Of a stretch of 64,000 nucleotides of DNA, positions 42,544 through 50,324 are shown one piece after another. The notes beneath the pieces were generated by a model that ran no database searches, was not told where the DNA came from, and saw nothing but the letters and a program-made list of their open reading frames with translations. Source of the DNA: JBCCHY01 sp039028495 (lineage in GTDB: Bacteria; Patescibacteriota; Saccharimonadia; Saccharimonadales; VXPC01); the NCBI GenBank assembly GCA_039028495.1, contig JBCCHY010000001.1:1-64000 (forward strand). The letters run 5' to 3'. Made by a program: the position numbers and the translations under genes. Positions within the stretch are counted from its first letter, which is position 1. Each line of letters starts with the position of its first letter.

Positions 42544-43596
42544 ATGAAGATTCATTCAGTGAGAATGCAAAATGTGCGGGGGCACAATGATCTCAGCCTC
42601 GAGTTTGTTGATGGGGTTAATGTGCTGGTAGGTCCAAATGCCTGCGGTAAAACAACAGTGCTTGAGTCGCTGTCTATGGGTTGCACCGGCAAAAGCCCGG
42701 GTACTAAGCCGTCCGAAATGCTGCAAAACGATGCCAGCTGGATGCGGATCGATATTTCTACAGACACTGATGCACGTATCGTCCGCTACCAGCCAGAAAA
42801 AAGCCAGACTAGAACAATAGAGATAGACGGCAAACAACAGACCAGACTAAAGCACTCCCACATAGCGCCCATTGTCTGGTTTGACCCTGAGCAGCTACGC
42901 CTGCTACGCGGATCGCCTGCAAGAAGACGAGAATACATGGACTACGTATTGTCCCAGCTGGACCCAAACTACAGTACACACCTGTCGCGTTACAGCAGGG
43001 CCCTGCGTCAACGTAACGCACTGCTCAAATCTGCCAACCCTACCAGAGATGCGCTCTTTGTCTGGAATGTGCGCCTCAGTGAGCATGGTGACTATATTCA
43101 CAGCTCCAGGAAAAAACTAGTTGAAGACATCACCGGTAGTATCGAGCAGAAATATCTCGACCTCTCGGGTACTACAAAAAGTATCTCGCCCATGTACCAG
43201 GCGCTGGAGGCAAAAGGCAGCTACTCAGAAAACCTCCTTAAGAGTCTCGAGAGCAGCTATGACCGAGATCGAGCCATCGGCCATACTACAGCAGGCCCGC
43301 ACAGAGACGATCTATTATTCGGGGACGATTCTGGTCAGGCACTCGGTCTGTCGGCATCTAGGGGCGAAGTCCGCACATTGGTTCTGGCTCTTAAGCTACT
43401 CGAGGTGGAGCTACTAGAGAGTGCCTTCAGTAGCAGTCCCTTACTGCTATTTGACGATGTATTCTCAGAGCTAGACGGTGCCCGCAGACAAGCATTCGTA
43501 TCCGCACTATCCCATCTACAAACCATCATAACTACTACAGATGCAGACATAGTGACCAAAGATTTCGCACGTAAAGCCAATATCCTCGCCATCTAG
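42544..43596 (+). CDS. recF: DNA repair protein RecF
   Basis: 350 aa SMC-like ATPase that helps load RecA at gaps. GPNACGKTT (~32-40) Walker A, PAAR-like GSPARRREYMD (~118-128), and a C-terminal SASRGEVRTLVLALKL signature followed by Walker B LLLFDDVFSELD. Slightly short but complete. TATACT (42532-42537) in the palindrome CAGTATACTG lies 6 nt before the ATG. It ends at a perfect bidirectional palindrome shared with rnpA. Confidence 0.93.
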   Translation: MKIHSVRMQNVRGHNDLSLEFVDGVNVLVGPNACGKTTVLESLSMGCTGKSPGTKPSEMLQNDASWMRIDISTDTDARIVRYQPEKSQTRTIEIDGKQQTRLKHSHIAPIVWFDPEQLRLLRGSPARRREYMDYVLSQLDPNYSTHLSRYSRALRQRNALLKSANPTRDALFVWNVRLSEHGDYIHSSRKKLVEDITGSIEQKYLDLSGTTKSISPMYQALEAKGSYSENLLKSLESSYDRDRAIGHTTAGPHRDDLLFGDDSGQALGLSASRGEVRTLVLALKLLEVELLESAFSSSPLLLFDDVFSELDGARRQAFVSALSHLQTIITTTDADIVTKDFARKANILAI

Positions 43597-43602
43597 CACC
43601 CT

Positions 43603-43658
43603 AAACCAAAAAGGTGAAAAAACGAGACGATCGTCTCGTTTTTTCACCTTTTTGGTTT
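43603..43658. terminator. Perfect 56-bp palindrome, copy 2
   Basis: 28-bp arms, perfect and without a loop, containing the same 36-bp core as 1522-1557 and 48334-48377. It lies between convergent recF and rnpA, so bidirectional termination is likely. Confidence 0.75.
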
Positions 43659-43665
43659 TAGCTGT

Positions 43666-44007
43666 TTAGGTAGACTTCAGGTCTTCTATAGCTGGCAGGA
43701 GCGATCTCTCTAGCTCTGTATGATCAACCGTAGATACACGCTCATCGTGCACTATTATCGCTATATCTAGATTGGGCATACCGTCGATGTTTTTTCGTAT
43801 AAGTTCATATATGCGTCTACGTATGCGGTTGCGAGTAACCGCGCTCTTTGCAACCTTTTTACTGACAATTACAGCTAGGCGGTAGTTCTTTCGTTTTGGA
43901 TTCTGGACGTATTTAACCGTGGCATACTTTGTGCGTGTGCCTTTGCCGTGCCTAAACAGATACTTTAGGCTGCCATGCCCATGAAAACGAAATGTGTTGC
44001 TTATCAT
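43666..44007 (-). CDS. rnpA: Ribonuclease P protein component
   Basis: 113 aa. RLAVIVSKKVAKSAVTRNRIRRRIYELIRKN (~50-80) holds the RNR motif that contacts the P RNA; the protein trims tRNA 5' ends with the RNA subunit, which I did not find. TATACT (44016-44021) is 8 nt before the ATG. It is unusual in not being directly beside rpmH: here it is convergent with recF and divergent from the FolD-like gene. Confidence 0.95.
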   Translation of the reverse strand: MISNTFRFHGHGSLKYLFRHGKGTRTKYATVKYVQNPKRKNYRLAVIVSKKVAKSAVTRNRIRRRIYELIRKNIDGMPNLDIAIIVHDERVSTVDHTELERSLLPAIEDLKST

Positions 44008-44084
44008 TAGACCATAGTATATCCCGAAATGATGGTAGCTGGTTACGCTTGTCTTTTAAATCTTATGTGTTGTACATTTACTGT

Positions 44085-44960
44085 ATGAATACCCTTCTAA
44101 TCGAAAGATGCTTGAATAGAGCAACCGTGGACGGACATAACGCGGCTGTTGCTAACAGACCACTGACAGGTATTGAGCTAATGATGCTTCAACCATCACA
44201 GGTCCCAGAAGAAAGACTTGCTGCTGTACGAGACGCCATATCGAGAACACCAAGACATATTGCTGGTATTGTTCTTGGTAATCCTTTTTATTTTGATGTT
44301 ATGAAGATAGACGGTGTAGATACGAATACGTCTGCGTGTCGACCACCCCTAATTGATGTTCTGACTAGATCTAGTGACGGGTGGCAAGGACACTACTGCC
44401 AACCAAAAGCAATCGAAAACCTAGCAAGAAGCGCCGGCTATACCCCCGACTCTCACACCAATATAGTCGTTGCCGGCCATACAACCGCGACGTGCAGTGC
44501 GGTTATCGCTCTGGCGCGCAGGACATCACAAACGCATCTTGTCAGTCTTGCCAGAGACCCTTTCAGAGAACTAAACAGGTTTTCTCGAAAAACCGGACGT
44601 GAAGCTAAGCTGCATCACGGAAAAAGGGCATCTGCCGAGTTAGCGCGCACGCTCACCATGCCTGCTGTAGTCGTAATTGAAACCTTTGATAAACCAGACT
44701 CCGAAGACTATGCCGAAAGGGTGCTTCCAGACGAATCGCTTCGTGATCTACCGGATGGCTCAATAGTGATTGATGTTGGCTCTCATTCAAAGAGACGGGC
44801 CTTGACCGAGAGAGTAGAAGAATTTGACCATCTATCTATTTGCGGAGGCGTAGAGTTTACAGCTAGGCTAATTCTAGCTCAGGAGAAAACAATTCACGGC
44901 GGCAAAATCCCCTTTATGCCCATCCTAGAAGCCATAACAAACGACAAGAGTGAGTACTAG
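44085..44960 (+). CDS. Divergent FolD-like Rossmann-fold protein
   Basis: 291 aa from MNTLLIERC. TACATT (44073-44078) is 6 nt before this ATG, so the 31-residue longer ORF is rejected. The order of motifs resembles FolD (methylene-THF dehydrogenase/cyclohydrolase): KIDGVDTNT for KDVDGF, CQPKAIENLARSAG for CTPxGxxxLL, NIVVAGHTTATCSAVIALA for the VVxGRSxxVGxPxAxLL loop, IVIDVGSHS, and SICGGVEFTARLIL for PVPGGVGPMTxxxL. Key residues of the active site are changed, so activity is doubtful. It could be a repurposed paralogue. Confidence 0.5.
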   Translation: MNTLLIERCLNRATVDGHNAAVANRPLTGIELMMLQPSQVPEERLAAVRDAISRTPRHIAGIVLGNPFYFDVMKIDGVDTNTSACRPPLIDVLTRSSDGWQGHYCQPKAIENLARSAGYTPDSHTNIVVAGHTTATCSAVIALARRTSQTHLVSLARDPFRELNRFSRKTGREAKLHHGKRASAELARTLTMPAVVVIETFDKPDSEDYAERVLPDESLRDLPDGSIVIDVGSHSKRRALTERVEEFDHLSICGGVEFTARLILAQEKTIHGGKIPFMPILEAITNDKSEY

Positions 44961-44985
44961 CGAGCAAAGATTTATGTATACGTGT

Positions 44986-45094
44986 CTTTAAGTAATTACT
45001 TGCTCATTACTTAAAGAATCCGCTTTCGGTGGGAGGATCACCTGAGAAATCTATGATTTCCCGGCGTCTAAGGAGGGAGGTGCCCTCCCTCCTT
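44986..45094. ncRNA. Repeat element A, copy 3 (candidate structured RNA)
   Basis: The best-formed copy: an 11-bp stem CTTTAAGTAAT/ATTACTTAAAG with loop TACTTGCTC, then CGGTG-N7-CACC, GAAAT/ATTTC, and terminal AAGGAGGGAGG/CCTCCCTCCTT ending one base from the rpmH stop codon. It lies between the convergent FolD-like and rpmH genes. Confidence 0.68.
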
Positions 45095-45095
45095 A

Positions 45096-45233
45096 CTAGG
45101 CAGAGATTTTTTTGCGGCCCTTTAAGCGGCGGCGCTTGAGCACTTTTTTACCAGCGCGGTTCTTCATCCGAGCAAAGAAGCCGTGATTTCTGGCTCTTTT
45201 ACGCTTTTTGGGCTGGAATGTCCTTTTTGGCAT
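45096..45233 (-). CDS. rpmH: Ribosomal protein bL34
   Basis: 45 aa, too short for many ORF finders: MPKRTFQPKKRKRARNHGFF, then ARMKNRAGKKVLKRRRLKG and RKKISA. The sequence is typical bL34, including the invariant RTFQP and GRxxLxxRRxKGR-like end. It belongs to the large ribosomal subunit. Its stop abuts element A copy 3. dnaA, its classical neighbour, is 3.4 kb away with two other genes between. Confidence 0.97.
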   Translation of the reverse strand: MPKRTFQPKKRKRARNHGFFARMKNRAGKKVLKRRRLKGRKKISA

Positions 45234-45295
45234 GATTTTCTTTCAATATTTGATTCGGGCGATAACTATACCAGAGGTGTAACAGATTGACAAAT

Positions 45296-47713
45296 CTACC
45301 CTAGATGCAGGTAGTAGATATGTCTGCCGGATGAAATCATTTTGTGAACCGAGATTATCCAGCGCTGGCTGTCACCTGCCGGCTCAACCAGCCCTAGTCC
45401 CTGGTATTCAGCTGAATCTTCTGTAACCCGATACACAGGTAACAGGGGCGGATCTATAGCGACCGGGATGAGGCGTGCAGCCTGAGCCTGACTCTCTGTG
45501 AGAAATACTTTTGGCTCTAACGGCTGTGGACTTGTCGGTACCCTGACCGTCCCTCCAGGGCCAATCAGCACGACCTCTACATCGTCTAGTGTTAAACCCT
45601 CTACCTCAATCCCTGCAGATTCTGCTGGCAAGCTAACGATGTGCTGGCCATCCTGCTCAATTTGTAGCCAATCAACATCGACTAGGCCGTCCCACTCGAT
45701 ACGTAGCCCATCTTTTGTTTCTATCGAAGTGATGTCGGCACTAGGCGGTAACACATCAGTAACTGTCGAATCCGTACCAACCTCGACAACTATCCGCTCC
45801 CGCGATGCTGTCCCGTCATGTGATGTAGCCTGAGCCGTAATCTCGTACTGACCCTCGTTCGCTGCAATAAACACGACTGAATCTGATTCTATTTCATACA
45901 CGCCATCGCCGCTCAGATCCCATTCAATCCTGTCAATAAAACTATCTGGATCAGTTGCATCAACCAGTAGCTCTAGCTGTTGCCCCGGCACTACGACATA
46001 CTCGCCTGAACTACTGGTATGGATAGGGGCCAGCCTGATATCAATCTCTGGGGCATTAATGCTACCAATTAGCACATCGTATAGCTCATGATTGCCCCGA
46101 TATTTAGGATATATCTCGCTAACATGACCGCAGGCTCCGTCAGCGATCGTCTCATGAAACTTACGGGCCTGAGCTAGATGATACGGGGCCAGAACATCTG
46201 AACTATCTAGTAGTGTCGGATAAAACACTGGAATGATACAGACACCCTTGTCATTAGCGGCTTGCAGCACATCCTGGATGCTTACTCCCGTGGTGTTCTC
46301 GGGGCTTGTGCTGTAGGAGTTTGTGAAATAGACGATCGTATTGCTGCTCAGCCCTAACCAGTCGGCGTTATTGACAGTGTCAAGCAGGACACCTAGGTTG
46401 CTGTCTGGCAGATCACGCCCACCACCAGAGAAAGACCTCAGTGTGTATTGGCCAACATAGGCCTGAATAGGGCTGTAGTCAGTCAAACGTTGCCTGTAGA
46501 CATCACCGGATAGATCAAGCGGCATCTCCCAGCTGGGTATGGACTCATCTCCTGATGAATACTCGTTATAGACCACCAAACCTGCTCTAGCGAGCGGCCT
46601 AGACTCAGTGATTTTTCTAAAGCTTTCGTTCAGCGTAAAACGAGAGCCGCCGAGCAGCACTTTGTCCATATTGGCCGTTGTATCGAACATCAACATAACA
46701 TCGCCAGCAAAGCCGACATCTCTGCCGTTTATAGGCACACTGCTACGACGCAAATCCGGATCGGCTCCACTTAAATCTGCTAGGCGGGACTGAGTGCTTA
46801 GCACCATTTCCACCGCTGATTCGGCGATATACTCGTCTTTATATTTATTGACGTGGGCATCGGCTGGATTTTTCTTGCTAGTGTAGGGACTAACCCCATT
46901 ACAGATAATATCCGCCCGGTCACACCAACTAGTAAATTTGCCCAGCAGCACATCCGGCACATATGGGTCGCGAGCACCCAGCGACGGAAACCCAAGGCCC
47001 GATGTCTTGCCACGAGCATAGGGTTGTTTGGGGTTGCCACCGCCGAAACCTGTGTACAGATTAGCTCTCGGGTCTCCATATAGGGCAACATGAGCGAGCC
47101 GTTCGATCAGCGGGTCCAGACCATCCTCATGCATCTGCCAAAGTGCCGTTCCGACAACATCTGCTCCTTGAGAATACCCACCTAGATATATCAGCTGATT
47201 GGGGCAGCGCTGCATATGCTCCTCGAGGAATCCAGCTAACTCTATCGCCCCATTGTATACAGATCCGCCGTATTCGCTCTGGCCTGAACCACGGTGCACA
47301 AATGCTCCGATACCCTCAGGAGTCGGTATGGTTACGAACGGCAATCTATCAGTGACCACGCCAATTGCCTGGTATCCGTGCTGGCTATACTTGTGAGGGA
47401 AATTCTGCAGCGTCAACCGATCAATCCGTAAATTTTCATGTCCATTCGCATGAATCTGCTCCTCAAGTTTTTCGAAGAACCTAAAAGACTCGGGTTCAAA
47501 ATCAAAAAGACTATCCTGATCAAAGTTATTGGGATTGCCCGCGCCACCATTCTGTCCAGACCCTCGTATAAATAAGGCCAGAACATCCTCACAAGGTCTC
47601 TCAGACACGATGTTGCTATCTAGTATTGTTTGCTCCACAGCCTCGGTAGCGCGATAGCTTAATGGACCCAATACAAGCACGCAGAAACCCACCAGCACTA
47701 AGCTATATCTCAT
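45296..47713 (-). CDS. Secreted cutinase-like hydrolase fused to vWA-like and PKD-like domains
   Basis: 805 aa. A signal peptide (~1-25) is followed by a cutinase-family alpha/beta hydrolase (~40-285): nucleophile Ser171 in LGGYSQGAD, Asp258 in CDRADIIC flanked by the family disulphide Cys254/261, and His277 in DAHVNKY. A vWA-like domain (~335-560) begins VMLMFDTTANM, a degenerate MIDAS (DxTxx in place of DxSxS). PKD/Ig-like segments (~570-670) and a further beta region follow. Expected to act outside the cell on ester bonds, for example host lipids or mycolate esters (inference). TAGTAT is 7 nt before the ATG. Confidence 0.82.
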   Translation of the reverse strand: MRYSLVLVGFCVLVLGPLSYRATEAVEQTILDSNIVSERPCEDVLALFIRGSGQNGGAGNPNNFDQDSLFDFEPESFRFFEKLEEQIHANGHENLRIDRLTLQNFPHKYSQHGYQAIGVVTDRLPFVTIPTPEGIGAFVHRGSGQSEYGGSVYNGAIELAGFLEEHMQRCPNQLIYLGGYSQGADVVGTALWQMHEDGLDPLIERLAHVALYGDPRANLYTGFGGGNPKQPYARGKTSGLGFPSLGARDPYVPDVLLGKFTSWCDRADIICNGVSPYTSKKNPADAHVNKYKDEYIAESAVEMVLSTQSRLADLSGADPDLRRSSVPINGRDVGFAGDVMLMFDTTANMDKVLLGGSRFTLNESFRKITESRPLARAGLVVYNEYSSGDESIPSWEMPLDLSGDVYRQRLTDYSPIQAYVGQYTLRSFSGGGRDLPDSNLGVLLDTVNNADWLGLSSNTIVYFTNSYSTSPENTTGVSIQDVLQAANDKGVCIIPVFYPTLLDSSDVLAPYHLAQARKFHETIADGACGHVSEIYPKYRGNHELYDVLIGSINAPEIDIRLAPIHTSSSGEYVVVPGQQLELLVDATDPDSFIDRIEWDLSGDGVYEIESDSVVFIAANEGQYEITAQATSHDGTASRERIVVEVGTDSTVTDVLPPSADITSIETKDGLRIEWDGLVDVDWLQIEQDGQHIVSLPAESAGIEVEGLTLDDVEVVLIGPGGTVRVPTSPQPLEPKVFLTESQAQAARLIPVAIDPPLLPVYRVTEDSAEYQGLGLVEPAGDSQRWIISVHKMISSGRHIYYLHLG

Positions 47714-47764
47714 GCTATCTATACTAGCTAGAAACCACCATCATATGATTTAGGTTTGTGTTAA

Positions 47765-48277
47765 TTAATCCCTGGTGTTCTTAGAGCTTCTAATGGAGAG
47801 TTTGTAGTGGCTGTCATCATAAAAAGAGACGGACAGGTCTAGTTCATATCTACCAGATGTTGTGGTAATCCTACAAGTAGTTTGAGCACCTATATCGTCA
47901 CAGCCGTTGGTAGTGCTGTCCACTACATTGCTATATTGATTTTGCTGAGAAAAAGCACTCATATAGTCTTCTGGCTTACCTACTGTTGAAACGGACACTT
48001 TATATGTCTCACGATAAAAAGGGCACTCGCCGCCTCCAATGAAGGGACAGAATATACCGAAGCGTCCGCGCTCTTCACTGGTGCTGATTAGCTCCCAGTC
48101 AGCTGGTATTTCAAAGCTCTGGAGCTTGTTGCGGACTAGCCAGAACACCGGCGCACGGGTACCTAGTGTGTGGTTGTAAATAGTCGCGAACACGAACCAG
48201 GCTAGCAGAATCAGCGGTAGCCTCTTCAACCATTCTCTTGTCGTCCATTTCAGAGGGTTAGAGATCCATGTTTTCAT
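47765..48277 (-). CDS. Single-pass membrane protein, unrecognised
   Basis: 170 aa. A basic start with many Trp (WISNPLKWTTREWLKRLP), one helix (~20-40), and an extracytoplasmic domain with four or more cysteines (ICPFIGGGECPFY, CDDIGAQTTCRI) suggesting two disulphides. No family recognised. TAGTAT (48284-48289) lies 6 nt before the ATG. It diverges from dnaA across the oriC candidate. Confidence 0.7.
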   Translation of the reverse strand: MKTWISNPLKWTTREWLKRLPLILLAWFVFATIYNHTLGTRAPVFWLVRNKLQSFEIPADWELISTSEERGRFGIFCPFIGGGECPFYRETYKVSVSTVGKPEDYMSAFSQQNQYSNVVDSTTNGCDDIGAQTTCRITTTSGRYELDLSVSFYDDSHYKLSIRSSKNTRD

Positions 48278-48333
48278 ACCCCAATACTACCAAAGATAGT
48301 CGCTACAACATGAATCTATAATCAAACCATAAC

Positions 48334-48377
48334 AAAAGGTGAAAAAACGAGACGATCGTCTCGTTTTTTCACCTTTT
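48334..48377. repeat. Perfect 44-bp palindrome, copy 3 (oriC side)
   Basis: Same 36-bp core as the two terminator-like copies, but here no gene on either strand ends next to it: it lies upstream of two divergent genes. It may end antisense or leader transcripts, or have a role at the origin. Confidence 0.65.
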
Positions 48378-48468
48378 TTAGTGATTAGCACAGGTATCTT
48401 TCTTCCGCAATAGAATCTTGGGGATAGTTGTAGAATTTGCGTCGGCTTTTGCCCTGAAAATGACGAGT

Positions 48469-48593
48469 TTATACACATTTGTAGCCAAGTAGTCCACAGA
48501 TTTACCTCTGTTAATTATTCTGTGTGGAAAAAAGCTAAAGTGTTTTGTGTTTTTTAGGTAAATAAACATTGACGGACTTTTTCCTGTGGAAAA
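48469..48593. other. Candidate replication origin (DnaA-box cluster)
   Basis: In the 371-base gap before dnaA: a perfect DnaA box TTATACACA (48469-48477), TAGTCCACA (48490-48498), and two reverse TTTTCCACA boxes (48523-48531, 48585-48593), with A/T-rich DNA between. The last box is centred in the inverted repeat GACTTTT-N8-AAAAGTC next to TTGACG, suggesting DnaA control of its own promoter. The dnaA/dnaN location supports oriC. Confidence 0.7.
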
Positions 48594-48648
48594 GTCTGAA
48601 ATCAAGGTGTATATTTATGGCTAGATTACGAGGTAAAAGGGGTAGTAA

Positions 48649-50034
48649 GTGGAAGCAGAAAACCTATGGCAGTCTGTGCTCGGAGAAATCGAGCTGAGCG
48701 TATCCAGAGCTAGCTATGTGACTTGGTTTAAAAACACTCGTCTGCTCCGCCGTAGCGAAGAAGAAATCGTCGTAGGTGTCCCAAATATATTCGCTAAGCA
48801 GCAGTTAGAAATGAAGTTTTCTGACCTGATAACAGACATTTTACGAAAGAACGGCGCTGACCCAGAAGTAGTTTCATTCAAAATACATACCCCGAAAAAA
48901 ACTATGACTCACGCAAAGACCGAGGACGAAGAGACAGTCCAAGTATCCTTTCCCGAAGAGTCCTCTCAGAGCAAGCCCACTAAGAAACCTCCTGCCATGA
49001 CAGCCGATGTGTCACATGACTACCGCCAGGGACTAAATAGTAAATACACTTTCGAAAATTTTATATCTGGATCAGGCAATGAGCTAGCCTATGCTGCCTG
49101 CCAAGCAGTTGCTAACAAGCCTGGTGAGAAATATAACCCACTATTCATATACGGTGGAGTGGGTATAGGTAAAACCCATCTCATCCAGGCTGTCGGCAAT
49201 GAGGTGCTGAAGAATAACCCAAAGGCCAAGGTTGTCTACGTCACTATCGAGCAGTTCGTGCAGGAATTTACTGACTCTATCAGACACAAAAAAGCTGGGG
49301 CATTCGCCCAACACTACCGTAATGTTGATGTGTTAATAGTCGACGACATACAGTTCATCGCGAGCAAAGAAAAAACTCAGGAGGAGTTCTTCCATACCTT
49401 TAACGTCCTACATCAGGCTAACAAGCAGGTGATCATCAGCAGCGACAAGCCTCCCCACGCCATCCCAACACTCGAAGAGCGTCTCAGGAGCCGTTTCCAG
49501 ATGGGAATGAGTATCGACATGCAAACACCAGACTTTGAGACACGCTGCGCAATTCTGCAGCTCAAAAGTGACGACGTCGATATCAATATAGATCGTGAAA
49601 GCATCGAATTCCTGGCAAATAGTTTCCCGAGTAACATTCGTGAACTGGAAGGTGCTCTCAATCAACTAGTCGCGTTCTGTGAAATGAGGCAAATAGACGC
49701 TAATGTAGACATAGCCAAGCAGGTCTTTGCAAAGCTAGCCAGCCGCCCTAAACACATCTCGCCAAAACAAGTCGTCGAAAAAGTGGCTCGTTACTACCAA
49801 ATCACTGTTGAGCAGATTGTCGGACCAAAACGAGACAAAGACATCGTTCTACCTCGCCAAGTAGCCATGTATCTACTGCGTAGTGAGCTGCACCTGAGTT
49901 TCCCTAGAATCGCCCAGGAGCTAGGCCGCAAGGACCACACCACGGCGATCCATTCAGTTGAAAAGATCGAACGAGAGTCAAAAGTAGACCTCATACTAGC
50001 TCAGCAGCTAGGGGAGATAAAGGATACTCTATGA
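48649..50034 (+). CDS. dnaA: Chromosomal replication initiator DnaA
   Basis: 461 aa. Domain I (~1-80), a variable linker, AAA+ domain with Walker A GGVGIGKTH (~168-176), Walker B VLIVDDIQF and sensor motifs, and domain IV with DHTTAIHSVEKIE (DnaA box-binding signature, DHTTV-type). It opens oriC and loads the helicase. The start is GTG with AAAAGGGG 8-9 nt upstream; it encodes VEAENLWQSVL, a normal DnaA N-terminus. It overlaps the next ORF by ATGA. Confidence 0.98.
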   Translation: MEAENLWQSVLGEIELSVSRASYVTWFKNTRLLRRSEEEIVVGVPNIFAKQQLEMKFSDLITDILRKNGADPEVVSFKIHTPKKTMTHAKTEDEETVQVSFPEESSQSKPTKKPPAMTADVSHDYRQGLNSKYTFENFISGSGNELAYAACQAVANKPGEKYNPLFIYGGVGIGKTHLIQAVGNEVLKNNPKAKVVYVTIEQFVQEFTDSIRHKKAGAFAQHYRNVDVLIVDDIQFIASKEKTQEEFFHTFNVLHQANKQVIISSDKPPHAIPTLEERLRSRFQMGMSIDMQTPDFETRCAILQLKSDDVDINIDRESIEFLANSFPSNIRELEGALNQLVAFCEMRQIDANVDIAKQVFAKLASRPKHISPKQVVEKVARYYQITVEQIVGPKRDKDIVLPRQVAMYLLRSELHLSFPRIAQELGRKDHTTAIHSVEKIERESKVDLILAQQLGEIKDTL

Positions 50035-50324
50035 TAAGCAACCAACAATATAGCGCTACGAATAGTCCACACACACAACATGGCGCGTCAGTAACTGAGG
50101 ACAACCGTGCCCCTGCTTGTGCAGAACTCTCAACGTACCCACATATTCAAAGAACAAGTGGTCTTGTAGGTCAAATAGACCCACAGCTTTTCCAGAACCG
50201 TACACTGATACTTACCCAGGCTTTTGCTCAAACAGAATTGGTTGATTTAACAGATATCATTGATGTTTTTTGCACAGAATCCACAGGACCTAAAACTATT
50301 ACTACAAAGGAGATAAATACATGA
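50031..50324 (+). CDS. Small ORF coupled between dnaA and dnaN
   Basis: 97 aa, unrecognised, Thr/Gln/Ser-rich, with no membrane segment. Its ATG overlaps the dnaA stop (ATGA) and its stop overlaps the dnaN ATG (ATGA), a double coupling that would be unlikely by chance. The region also contains DnaA-box-like CCACA motifs (for example near 50066 and 50285) and AAGGAG before dnaN, so part of its composition may reflect regulatory DNA. Coding status is probable, not certain. Confidence 0.5.
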   Translation: MISNQQYSATNSPHTQHGASVTEDNRAPACAELSTYPHIQRTSGLVGQIDPQLFQNRTLILTQAFAQTELVDLTDIIDVFCTESTGPKTITTKEINT

